The translations under genes and the position numbers were made by a program. Source: Sepiola atlantica (lineage: Eukaryota; Mollusca; Cephalopoda; Sepiida; Sepiolidae). Taken from it: a stretch of DNA of 64,000 nucleotides. The DNA is taken from contig OY744528.1 of assembly GCA_963556195.1 (NCBI GenBank), positions 58,684,496-58,748,495 of the forward strand, written 5' to 3'. Position 1 is the stretch's first letter, and each line of letters begins with the position of its first letter. Of this stretch, positions 10,359-22,014 are shown one piece after another. Below the pieces are notes generated by a model. That model was not told the DNA's origin. It did not search any database and saw only the letters and a program-made list of their open reading frames with translations.

Positions 10359-13300
10359 CCTGGATATAGCTTTTACTGGGAAGTATACAGCACAAAAAAG
10401 AAAGAAAGGAAATGCCTTGATGTAGCTTTTACTGGGAAGTATACAGCACAAAAAAGAAAGAAAGGAAATGCCTGGATATAGCTTTTACTGGGAAGTATAC
10501 AGCACCAAAAGGAAAGAAGAGAAATGCCTGGATATAGCTTTTACTGGGAAGTATACAGCACAAAAAAGAAAGAAGAAAAATGCCTGGATATAGCTTTTCT
10601 GGGAAGTATACAGCACAAAAAAGAAAGAAGAGAAATGCCTGGATATAGCTTTTACTGGGAAGTATACAGCACAAAAAAGAAAGAAGAGAAATGCTTGGAT
10701 AGCGCTTTTACTGGGAAGTATACAGCACAAAAAAGAAAGAAGAGAAATGCCTGGATATAGCTTTTACTGGGAAGTATACAGCACAAAAAAGAAAGAAAAG
10801 AAATGCCTGGATATAGCTTTTACTGGGAAGTATACAGCACCAAAAAGAAAGAAGAGAAATGCCTGAATATAGCTTTTACTGGGAAGTATACAGCACAAAA
10901 AAGAAAGAAGAGAAATGCTTGGATATCGCTTTTACTGGGAAGTATACAGCACCAAAAAGAAAGAAGAAAAATGCCTGGATATAGCTTTTACTGGGAAGTA
11001 TACAGCACAAAAAAGAAAGAAAGGAAATGCCTTGATGTAGCTTTTACTGGGAAGTATACAGCACAAAAAAGAAAGAAAGGAAATGCCTGGATATAGCTTT
11101 TACTGGGAAGTATACAGCACAAAAAAGAAATAAGAGAAATGCTTGGATATCGCTTTTACTGGGAAGTATACAGCACCAAAAAGAAAGAAGAAAAATGCTT
11201 GGATAGCGCTTTTACTGGGAAGTATACAGCACAAAAAAGAAAGAAAGGAAATGCCTTGATGTAGCTTTTACTGGGAAGTATACAGCACAAAAAAGAAAAG
11301 AAAAGAAATGCCTGAATATAGCTTTTACTGGGAAGTATACAGCACAAAAAAGAAAGAAGAGAAATGCTTGGATATCGCTTTTACTGGGAAGTATACAGCA
11401 CCAAAAAGAAAGAAGAAAAATGCCTGGATATAGCTTTTACTGGGAAGTATACAGCACCAAAAAGAAAGAAAGGAAATGCCTTGATGTAGCTTTTACTGGG
11501 AAGTATACAGCACAAAAAAGAAAGAAGAGAAATGCCTGGATATAGCTTTTCTGGGAAGTATACAGCACAAAAAAGAAAGAAGAGAAATGCCTGGATATAG
11601 CTTTTACTGGGAAGTATACAGCACAAAAAAGAAAGAAGAGAAATGCTTGGATAGCGCTTTTACTGGGAAGTATACAGCACAAAAAAGAAAGAAGAGAAAT
11701 GCCTGGATATAGCTTTTACTGGGAAGTATACAGCACCAAAAAGAAAGAAGAGAAATGCCTGGATATAGCTTTTACTGGGAAGTATACAGCACAAAAAAGA
11801 AAGAAGAGAAATGCCTGGATATAGCTTTTACTGGGAAGTATACAGCACCAAAAAGAAAGAAGAGAAATGCCTGGATATAGCTTTTACTGGGAAGTATACA
11901 GCACCAAAAAGAAAAAAGAGAAATGCCTGGATATAGCTTTTACTGGGAAGTATACAGCACAAAAAAGAAAGAAAGGAAATGCCTGGCTATAGCTTTTACT
12001 GGGAAGTATACAGCACAAAAAAGAAAGAAGAGAAATGCCTGGATATAGCTTTTACTGGGAAGTATACAGCACAAAAAAGAAAGAAGAAAAATGCCTGGAT
12101 ATAGCTTTTCTGGGAAGTATACAGCACCAAAAAGAAAGAAGAGAAATGCCTGGATATAGCTTTTACTGGGAAGTATACAGCACCAAAAAGAAAGAAGAGA
12201 AATGCCTGGATATAGCTTTTACTGGGAAGTATACAGCACAAAAAAGAAAGAAGAGAAATGCCTGGATATAGCTTTTACTGGGAAGTATACAGCACAAAAA
12301 AGAAAGAAGAGAAATGCCTGGATATAGCTTTTACTGGGAAGTATACAGCACCAAAAAGAAAGAAGAGAAATGCCTGAATATAGCTTTTACTGGGAAGTAT
12401 ACAGCACCAAATAGAAAGAAGAGAAATGCCTGGATATAGCTTTTACTGGGAAGTATACAGCACCAAAAGAAAGAAGAGAAATGCCTGGATATAGCTTTTA
12501 CTGGGAAGTATACAGCACAAAAAAGAAAGAAAAGAAATGCCTGGATATAGCTTTTACTGGGAAGTATACAGCACCAAAAAGAAAGAAGAGAAATGCCTGA
12601 ATATAGCTTTTACTGGGAAGTATACAACACAAAAAAGAAAGAAGAGAAATGCTTGGATATCGCTTTTACTGGGAAGTATACAGCACCAAAAAGAAAGAAG
12701 AAAAATGCCTGGATATAGCTTTTACTGGGAAGTATACAGCACAAAAAAGAAAGAAAGGAAATGCCTTGATGTAGCTTTTACTGGGAAGTATACAGCACAA
12801 AAAAGAAAGAAAGGAAATGCCTGGATATAGCTTTTACTGGGAAGTATACAGCACCAAAAAGAAAGAAGAAAAATGCTTGGATATAGCTTTTACTGGGAAG
12901 TATACAGCACAGAAAAGAAAGAAAGGAAATGCCTTGATGTAGCTTTTACTGGGAAGTATACAGCACAAAAAAGAAAGAAAGGAAATGCCTGGATATAGCT
13001 TTTACTGGGAAGTATACAGCACCAAAAAAAAAGAAGAGAAATGCCTGGATATAGCTTTTACTGGGAAGTATACAGCACAAAAAAGAAAGAAGAGAAATGC
13101 CTGGATATAGCTTTTCTGGGAAGTATACAGCACAAAAAAGAAAGAAGAGAAATGCCTGGATATAGCTTTTACTGGGAAGTATACAGCACCAAAAAAGAAA
13201 GAAGAGAAATGCCTGGATATAGCTTTTACTGGGAAGTATACAGCACCAAAAAAAAAGAAGAGAAATGCCTGGATATAGCTTTTACTGGGAAGTATACAGC

Positions 13301-15932
13301 ACAAAAAAGAAAGAAGAAAAATGCCTGGATATAGCTTTTCTGGGAAGTATACAGCACCAAAAAGAAAGAAGAGAAATGCCTGGATATAGCTTTTACTGGG
13401 AAGTATACAGCACCAAAAAGAAAGAAGAGAAATGCCTGGATATAGCTTTTACTGGGAAGTATACAGCACAAAAAAGAAAGAAGAGAAATGCCTGGATATA
13501 GCTTTTACTGGGAAGTATACAGCACAAAAAAGAAAGAAGAGAAATGCCTGGATATAGCTTTTACTGGGAAGTATACAGCACCAAAAAGAAAGAAGAGAAA
13601 TGCCTGAATATAGCTTTTACTGGGAAGTATACAGCACAAAAAAGAAAGAAGAGAAATGCTTGGATATCGCTTTTACTGGGAAGTATACAGCACAAAAAAG
13701 AAAGAAGAGAAATGCCTGGATATAGCTTTTACTGGGAAGTATACAGCACAAAAAAGAAAGAAAGGAAATGCCTTGATGTAGCTTTTACTGGGAAGTATAC
13801 AGCACAAAAAAGAAAGAAAGGAAATGCCTTGATGTAGCTTTTACTGGGAAGTATACAGCACAAAAAAGAAAGAAAGGAAATGCCTGGATATAGCTTTTAC
13901 TGGGAAGTATACAGCACCAAAAAGAAAGAAGAAAAATGCTTGGATATAGCTTTTACTGGGAAGTATACAGCACAAAAAAGAAAGAAAGGAAATGCCTTGA
14001 TGTAGCTTTTACTGGGAAGTATACAGCACAAAAAAGAAAGAAAGGAAATGCCTGGATATAGCTTTTACTGGGAAGTATACAGCACCAAAAAGAAAGAAGA
14101 AAAATGCTTGGATATAGCTTTTACTGGGAAGTATACAGCACAGAAAAGAAAGAAAGGAAATGCCTTGATGTAGCTTTTACTGGGAAGTATACAGCACAAA
14201 AAAGAAAGAAAGGAAATGCCTGGATATAGCTTTTACTGGGAAGTATACAGCACCAAAAAAAAAGAAGAGAAATGCCTGGATATAGCTTTTACTGGGAAGT
14301 ATACAGCACAAAAAAGAAAGAAGAGAAATGCCTGGATATAGCTTTTCTGGGAAGTATACAGCACAAAAAAGAAAGAAGAGAAATGCCTGGATATAGCTTT
14401 TACTGGGAAGTATACAGCACCAAAAAAGAAAGAAGAGAAATGCCTGGATATAGCTTTTACTGGGAAGTATACAGCACCAAAAAAAAAGAAGAGAAATGCC
14501 TGGATATAGCTTTTACTGGGAAGTATACAGCACAAAAAAGAAAGAAGAAAAATGCCTGGATATAGCTTTTCTGGGAAGTATACAGCACCAAAAAGAAAGA
14601 AGAGAAATGCCTGGATATAGCTTTTACTGGGAAGTATACAGCACCAAAAAGAAAGAAGAGAAATGCCTGGATATAGCTTTTACTGGGAAGTATACAGCAC
14701 AAAAAAGAAAGAAGAGAAATGCCTGGATATAGCTTTTACTGGGAAGTATACAGCACAAAAAAGAAAGAAGAGAAATGCCTGGATATAGCTTTTACTGGGA
14801 AGTATACAGCACCAAAAAGAAAGAAGAGAAATGCCTGAATATAGCTTTTACTGGGAAGTATACAGCACAAAAAAGAAAGAAGAGAAATGCTTGGATATCG
14901 CTTTTACTGGGAAGTATACAGCACAAAAAAGAAAGAAGAGAAATGCCTGGATATAGCTTTTACTGGGAAGTATACAGCACAAAAAAGAAAGAAAGGAAAT
15001 GCCTTGATGTAGCTTTTACTGGGAAGTATACAGCACAAAAAAGAAAGAAAGGAAATGCCTTGATGTAGCTTTTACTGGGAAGTATACAGCACCAAAAAGA
15101 AAGAAGAGAAATGCCTGGATATAGCTTTTACTGGGAAGTATACAGCACAAAAAAGAAAGAAGAGAAATGCCTGGATATAGCTTTTACTGGGAAGTATACA
15201 GCACCAAAAAGAAAGAAGAGAAATGCCTGAATATAGCTTTTACTGGGAAGTATACAGCACAAAAAAGAAAGAAGAGAAATGCTTGGATATCGTTTTTACT
15301 GGGAAGTATACAGCACAAAAAAGAAAGAAGAGAAATGCCTGGATATAGCTTTTACTGGGAAGTATACAGCACAAAAAAGAAAGAAAGGAAATGCCTTGAT
15401 GTAGCTTTTACTGGGAAGTATACAGCACAAAAAAGAAAGAAAGGAAATGCCTTGATGTAGCTTTTACTGGGAAGTATACAGCACAAAAAAGAAAGAAAGG
15501 AAATGCCTTGATGTAGCTTTTACTGGGAAGTATACAGCACAAAAAAGAAAGAAGAGAAATGCCTGGATATAGCTTTTACTGGGAAGTATACAGCACAAAA
15601 AAGAAAGAAAGGAAATGCCTTGATGTAGCTTTTACTGGGAAGTATACAGCACAAAAAAGAAAGAAGAGAAATGCCTGGATATAGCTTTTACTGGGAAGTA
15701 TACAGCACAAAAAAGAAAGAAGAAAAATGCCTGGATATAGCTTTTCTGGGAAGTATACAGCACCAAAAAGAAAGAAGAGAAATGCCTGGATATAGCTTTT
15801 ACTGGGAAGTATACAGCACAAAAAAGAAAGAAAGGAAATGCCTGGATATAGCTTTTACTGGGAAGTATACAGCACAAAAAAGAAAGAAAGGAAATGCCTT
15901 GATGTAGCTTTTACTGGGAAGTATACAGCACA
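10359..15932. repeat. 56-bp minisatellite array, right block
   Basis: About 100 further units of the same 56-bp repeat. It is richer than the left block in the gccttgatgtagc variant. A 1231-bp higher-order duplication (22 units) joins about 12730-13880 to 13961-15111: the rare variant cacagaaaag at about 12908 recurs at about 14139, and the caccaaaaaaaaag units at 13020 and 13251 recur at 14251 and 14482. A further 392-bp repeat continues to about 15460. The array ends abruptly in gtatacagcaca at 15932, where unique AT-rich DNA begins. Confidence 0.96.
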
Positions 15933-17840
15933 ACTCACAGTTGGATAGAATTAACTAACAAGGTAATAATTGGCACATCTGTACCTAATGGACATGCAAC
16001 GATATTTGAAATAAAAGTTGGAGGCGGACAAGTAAAGTCAGGCGTTTTTTTAAATAAATTAAATAAAGGATTGGCTGTATAAAGAACAGAAGACATAAAT
16101 GATAATTTTACCAGGCCGAGACTCATAACTGAATCAAAATTTAAAACAACGTCAAATATCATCAAATTACTGTGACTCTAAATTTAATGTCATATTAAAA
16201 TGCTGTAAAAATAAATTTTTTTTGTTAAATTTCTATCAGAACACAAAATAACGTGAAAAATAATTTATGAACATTTGTTTGTTATATATATATATATATA
16301 TATGTGTGTGTACTATTATATATTATTGTATATATATATGTACATGGAAATAGTACATTAAATGTGGAAGTATATGTTTATCTTAATAATAAAGTAAAGT
16401 GATTTTCCCTTATTTCATTGACGAGTATAGTTTTTTATCTAAAATCTGCATATGCGAAGCTGCTTTGGCAGCGATTTAGGCCAATTTTTTATGTGTGTTT
16501 TAGAAAATATGAGTTTGTTTTGTTGATGTTCAATATTTTTTACATTTAATCTGCCTAAACTCATTTTCCTAAGATGGTCAGCTTTACAGGAAGTTGGAGG
16601 AATTTTCACTCTCAGATCTACTACCACTGCCACCCGGTTCACCAAAAAGTGTTCTTCATAGGACACACATATAACTTTGTAGCACTGTTATTATTTCATA
16701 TTTTTCTTATCTTGCTATTGTCTATTAACTCCTCTACATTTACCACCAACATATGAAATACTCCATTCACCTAGAGTTTTGTTTTTTGGAGCCGTTTTGA
16801 TTGGTTATTCCAAAGACTTTATTTTATATTCTTGATTGATGGAATAACTGATTAGCAGATTGGCATTCAAAGAACACATAGCAGTCTTCTGCGACAATCG
16901 TTTGTTAACAGTCACTTACATTATTCATACATTTCACTTTTCATTTCTTTTTATTAAATTTCCTTTATCATTATTTAAATTGTTTAAATGATATAATTTA
17001 TGTAACAAAAATTGATTTCTGAGCCATGCTGGCTACATTAAGCAACTTACATGGACAGCGCGTATGGGTTGGTCCTTTCGACACATGACATAGCAGTTTA
17101 CAAGTCAGTGTCACCATGGCAACTAGGTGTTGAGAGCGCTTGTCTAGGCTGTTTCGCTGCTCAAAAAAGCAGCAGTTCAAGTGTTTCCATGGTAACTAGG
17201 CAAACAGTATTTTTTAAAAATATTATTATCATTATTATTACTACTGTTAGTATTACTATTTTTAATACTAATAGTGTTATTATTATTATTTTATTATCAT
17301 TATTTAAATAATAAATCATTACCTTTGTTATCTTCCTAACTAAATATTTTTTTCTCAAAAGAGAGATACATTTTATGTGTGTGCGTTTGAAGGTGGGGAG
17401 GGGTTTACACACTTTGGCCAGTTTTCTTTTATGTTGAAAATTGAATGACAGGGATAGGGAGAGTGAAGCATGCCCATTATTCATTAAAATCCATAAGAAA
17501 AACACTAAAAAGGGCAAAATAGATTTTTAACGGTCCCTAAAAATGTAACAGTCACTAACAATCTATTGTATAGTAAATGATCCTGATCAAATTTTGGCAA
17601 TACAAAAATAAATAAAAGTAATTAAAAAAATCCAACCAAAGTGGGTGTAACTGTACAGTTACAAGTCAATTTATAGTTTACAATTTCACCCCAAAAAAGT
17701 ATTAAATTATTTTATTTATAACATGTTTTAACATATATTTTCAGTGGAAACAGTAAAATCCTCCCCCTAAAAAATGGCAAAGATTAAAAAAAAGATTCAT
17801 TCCAGATTCTTGAAAATTCTATCTGTTCCAGAAGCAGATG
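15933..17840. other. AT-rich non-coding DNA
   Basis: No gene recognised. It holds a TA/TG microsatellite at about 16283-16345, the two X-box-like palindromes at 17110-17196, and a TTA/ATT-rich stretch at about 17218-17310. Short open frames on both strands have no recognisable domain. Confidence 0.6.
17110..17196. promoter_or_regulatory. Pair of RFX X-box-like palindromes
   Basis: GTCACCATGGCAAC (17110-17123) and GTTTCCATGGTAAC (17183-17196) both fit the X-box consensus bound by RFX factors, and both are followed by TAGG. They lie 73 bp apart in a locally less AT-rich stretch. Family knowledge: X-boxes control ciliary and neuronal genes. No adjacent gene is recognised, so a regulatory role is inference; an ancient local duplication would also explain the pair. 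Confidence 0.45.
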
Positions 17841-17843
17841 TTC

Positions 17844-18262
17844 ATTTTACATTACATTACATTTATAGGCAAAACTGATTCACCAGTCGAAACAATTTTA
17901 CATTACATTTATAGGCAAAACTGATTCACCAGTCGAAACAATTTTACATTACATTTATAGGCAAAACTGATTCACCAGTCGAAACAATTTTACATTACAT
18001 TTATAGGCAAAACTGATTCACCAGTCGAAACAATTTTACATTACATTTATAGGCAAAACTGATTCACCAGTCGAAACAATTTTTCTTATTTTTTACATTA
18101 CATTTATAGGCAAAACTGATTCACCAGTCGAAACAATTTTTCTTATTTTTTACATTACATTTATAGGCAAAACTGATTCACCAGTCGAAACAATTTTTCT
18201 TATTTTTTACATTACATTTATAGGCGAAACTGATTCACCAGTCGAAACAATTTTTCTTATTT
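17844..18262. repeat. 46/57-bp minisatellite, eight units
   Basis: Eight copies of a unit containing aggcaaaactgattcacc followed by agtcgaaacaa. The first five are 46 bp; the last three carry an extra tttcttattt stretch and are about 57 bp. Units are almost identical within each class, so expansion is recent and stepwise. Confidence 0.93.
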
Positions 18263-19787
18263 ATTTTTACAGTCAACTTTTCCAGGCTATTTACATGTAA
18301 TCCCCTAAAAAAGATGAAATCTCATTTTTATTTTTGGGCGAATTAGCATAGGGTGCAAGGCTCCACTAATATCCTCATTCCTATCAAATATTACTGTCCT
18401 TCCGGTGTTTGCACAAACACAATTATTTAAAGTCCTCCCCATAAAATAAAGAAAAATTAATTTAAAAAAAAAATTCTAGACTCTTTGTAAGTACGTTGCT
18501 GCGAGGATGCTCTTACATAGTTATGAAATGATACAAACTGTTTAAAGAAACACAGTGATTACAGCTTCTAAAGTAATGGGGGCGATCCTCCTATGCATTA
18601 CCGCCTCTTTTCAGAGGGGCATAGGTGTATTGTCTGTTGCCTGAGGTGCTTTCATCTGTGAGAGAGTGCCGACAGGACTGACAAGAATTATTTTTAGGTG
18701 AAATTGAATTTTAACGGTCTCTTAGACTATAAATTGAATTTTACCAGTATCGCTAAGCCGACTGTGAATGCATCGTTTCTGTCTTTTAAAAAAAATTATT
18801 TTTTGTATTACTACCCAGATGTACAGTTAGCGATAAAGTTAATGAGAGGTATGTATTTTTCGTGTTCTCTTCATTTCTATCAAATATTACCTTCTTTCCA
18901 GTGTGTGTGTACAGACACAATTACTTAACCTCCCTCTCCCCATAAAAAATTCCTTGCCTCTACTTAAGTATGTTGGTGCTCTTTCGTGATTATGAAATAA
19001 TACAAAGTTTAAATTTTCATTATTTAGAAATGTAATAATAACAGAACACTATAATTAATATTCATAGATAAATAAATAAAAATCTACTAAAATATTTATA
19101 TGGGGATTCAGAAGTGAGGGCATAAGTTTCTTGGGTTGTTTGATTTTCCCGAGCAACACCTGTGCACAGGTTGTGCTAGTTATTAAACTATGAAAACAGC
19201 ACATTAACTGCTGTATCTGTGAATAGAAATCATTATTATTTTTTTTATTATTATTATATCAATGTTTTCAGTAGTTAATGAATTTATATTTTTAATACTT
19301 TTGTTAAATTGTCTTATATGGAATTCTAACCGGAAATGGAAGTGCAATAAAGTCTGTGACAATTTTTAATAGCACACACCTCTGCCAACAAAAGAGAGAG
19401 AGAGAGAAGATAAAAGATAATTTAATAAAGATTAATGATGCTTTCTAGAAAGCATCTTAGCTTCACCAGGAATTGGTAACACTGGTTCGCTATTTACCTA
19501 TCGAACATATAGATATAATAGTATGGTAACAAGCACATGCTGCAGAGGGAAAAGGGAGAGGAGAAACCTTCTGCTTGAAAAGGTATCTTCATTTCTCCAT
19601 GGATTGATGATCAGGACCAAGTCAAATTAAATGCCAGCAGCAAAGGTCGGCATTAATTATTTTAAGTTGAACTTCAATCAATTCAGTAAAGCATTGATAC
19701 ATCCACCCCTTCCTTCTCCACCCAGATAACTGCCAATGCAAAGCCCTCAAGGTTCAGGAGAGGAAATTCCTCTTCTCGTTCCTGAGG
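18263..19787. other. AT-rich non-coding DNA with a diverged direct repeat
   Basis: About 18381-18545 and 18869-19015 are diverged direct copies: both have ctatcaaatattac, a cc(g/a)gtgt segment, cacaattactt-like sequence, then ccccataaaa and tatgaaat(g/a)atacaaa. The rest shows no recognised gene. A GA microsatellite is near 19391-19406. Confidence 0.55.
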
Positions 19788-19917
19788 TTTCTTGATGGAA
19801 ACATAAAAGACAATTATCTGCACATCTGAGCACCCGTTTGGATGAGTTCTTACGTATGTGTGTGTGTGTGTGTACATATATTATCATACTTAAACTGACT
19901 TAATCAATGTTTGTTTC
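19788..19917. repeat. 130-bp dispersed repeat, copy 1 (uninterrupted)
   Basis: The sequence from cttgatggaaacataaaag to cttaatcaatgtttgtttcc recurs almost unchanged at 20663-20757 plus 22015-22048, where a mariner element splits it. It contains a TG microsatellite (about 19856-19873). It could be a small SINE or MITE fragment; I do not recognise a family. Confidence 0.8.
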
Positions 19918-20463
19918 CCTCACCCTTTTTTACATATATATTTTAATCACACAAAATACATGTTAAAATATTCCTTGATTTTAAGATTGAATTATGTTTT
20001 TAAAAAAATCCATTTTAATTGTTTTAATTTTTAATTAACTCACCAAGTGACACATCTCTTACTAAGTTTCTGTCTATCACTCGCTGTATTTTGTGTGACA
20101 CCCTCCTCTTATTTTATACCGTTTTTATGGTACTTTTTTACAGTAGAATCCGCGTTATAAGTCCCTTGGCGTTGGTGCTTTTCGGCAGTTTACGTTAAAC
20201 GCCGGACAGTGCCGAATGAAAAATCCGTTGACTTACCTGCGTCTAAAAAACCACAAACAAGACTGGATTTAAATTTGTATGAAATAAATATTTATTTTTT
20301 TAACAACGATTCAAATAAGTGTTTAAATTAAAAAGTTATTTTTTTTAGCTTTTTTTTCTTAAAACATAACAAATAAACAACAGTGAAAAGTTAATCAAGT
20401 GTTGTTTTACATTTTTTACGAAATTTCTTCCTTTCTTTTACTTTTTTTTACTGATTTCGTTAC

Positions 20464-20606
20464 GGTTTAGGTTTAGGGCAGGGTTAGGAAATAGGGTTAG
20501 GGCAGGGTTAGGAATTAGGGTTAGGTCAGGGTTAGGAATTAGGGTTGGGGCAGGGTTAGGAATCAGGGTTAGGGTTGGGGCAGGGTTAGGAATCAGGGTT
20601 AGGGCA
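20464..20606 (+). repeat. Telomere-like GGGTTAG-rich minisatellite
   Basis: Imperfect 23-25-bp tandem units built from gggttaggaattagggttagg and ggcagggttagg. It resembles interstitial telomeric sequence (TTAGGG) and has many G-runs that could form quadruplexes. It lies in the left arm of the pogo-like element, and a short complementary remnant (cctaaccctaa) is in the right arm near 22107, so it came with the transposon rather than from a telomere fusion. Confidence 0.8.
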
Positions 20607-20757
20607 GGCTCATTTGTCAGAATTACGTTTCTCGTCAAAATCGCATTTTATAGAAATGTGATTTTCTTGATGGAAACATAAAAGACAATTATCTGCACAT
20701 CTGAGCACCCGTTTAGATGAGTTCTTACGTATGTGTGTGTGTACGTATATTATTATA

Positions 20758-22014
20758 TCAGGTTGGAAAGAAAGTAATGTCGTATTTTTTACTTCATCAC
20801 TTTGCAGCCTCCTAAGTTGTACACAGTTCTAGATGTTTTGGTGAATTGGTGTCTTGATATCTTGCTTTGCCTTTCAGATATAGTAATTAGTTGGAAATAT
20901 TAAGTTTAACTGTCTCAGCCGTCAAAACATGGATATTAGTGAGGAGCATCTGAGACATTGCATGCTCTATGAATTTAAAAAAGGAAACTCAGCAGCAGAA
21001 GCTACAAAGAATATTCGAAACTGTCTATGGGATAAATGTTCTGAATGATCGAAGATGTCAACGGTAGTTTGCAAAATTTTCTTTTGGAGACTTTAACCTG
21101 TCAGATCGACAACGTTCGGGAAGGCCAAAATCAATTGATAAAGACGCCATTAAAGACGCTGTGGAGGCCAATCCAAAGTTAACCAGCAGAGAATTAGCTC
21201 AACAATTCAATATAACTGATACCACAATTATTTCATGGCTTCACGAGTTAGGAAAAATGTAAAAACTTGGACTCTGGATTCCCCACGATTTGACCGACAC
21301 TCAACGAAATCAAAGATTGACTGTTTGCACATCTTTGCTTTCCAGGAATCATCGAGAACCATTTTTCCAAAGAATTGTGTCTGGAGATGAAAAATGGGTT
21401 CTTTACAAGAATACCCAACGCAATAGACAATGGTTAGACCGAAACCAAAGTCCACAGCCTGTTCCAAAACAAGGACTACACCCAAAGAAGGTTATGCTCT
21501 CTTTATGGTAGAACATGAGAGGATTGATTCATTATGAGTTACTAGAGCCTAATCAAACAATCACAGCAGTAAAATATTGTTCACAGCGGGATGATCTAAG
21601 AATTGCTCTATCATTACTCGATAGGAAGTGGTAGTGCTTCAGCATGATAACACAAAACCTCACACAGCGAAACCTACTCAGGAAAAGGTTATGAGTTTCA
21701 ATTGGGAAGTTTTGCCTCCTCCTCCTTATTCACCTGACATTGCTCCATCCGACTACCATTTTTTCCGGTCGTTGCAGCATCACTTAAACAATAAAATTAA
21801 TGAAAATGACGACTAACTCAAAAATGACCTAAATTTGTTTTTCTCTAAAATATAGAAATATTTTGAAGAAGGCATCAAGAAGCTAGTTGATCGTTGGACA
21901 GAAGTCATACAAAATGAGAAAACTTATTGTAAAAATTAAAAATGCCCTAATGTAAATGTTTCAGATAAAATAAATGTGTTTGACAAAAACGACATTACTT
22001 TCTTTCCAACCTGA
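20758..22014 (+). mobile_element. mariner element, 1257 bp
   Basis: Perfect 26-bp terminal inverted repeats beginning tcaggttggaaagaaagtaa, flanked by the TA target duplication (20756-20757 and 22015-22016). Length and TA target are typical of mariner. The empty-site sequence is preserved in copy 1 of the 130-bp repeat, which confirms the boundaries. The transposase inside is broken. Confidence 0.97.
20929..21939 (+). pseudogene. Degenerate mariner transposase
   Basis: The reading starts at MDISEEHLRHCMLYEF and ends with a TAA at 21937-21939, about 336 codons, normal for mariner. Recognisable pieces in order: helix-turn-helix region, SGRPKSID linker, VSGDEKWVLY with the first catalytic Asp, LQHDNTKPHTA with the second, and YSPDIAPSDYHFF with the third (mariner D,D34D core). 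Frameshifts in the N-terminal third (around 21010-21090), an in-frame stop after HELGKM at 21260, and further stops near 21510 and 21600 make it inactive. Confidence 0.92.

Noticed and set aside
1..15932. CRISPR-like regularity of the array
   Set aside because: The repeats are contiguous with no unique spacers, the unit is 56 bp, and the host is an animal nuclear genome.
20464..20606. True telomere or chromosome-fusion site
   Set aside because: The units are degenerate 23-25-bp repeats, only 140 bp long, and lie inside a transposon arm with a counterpart in the opposite arm.
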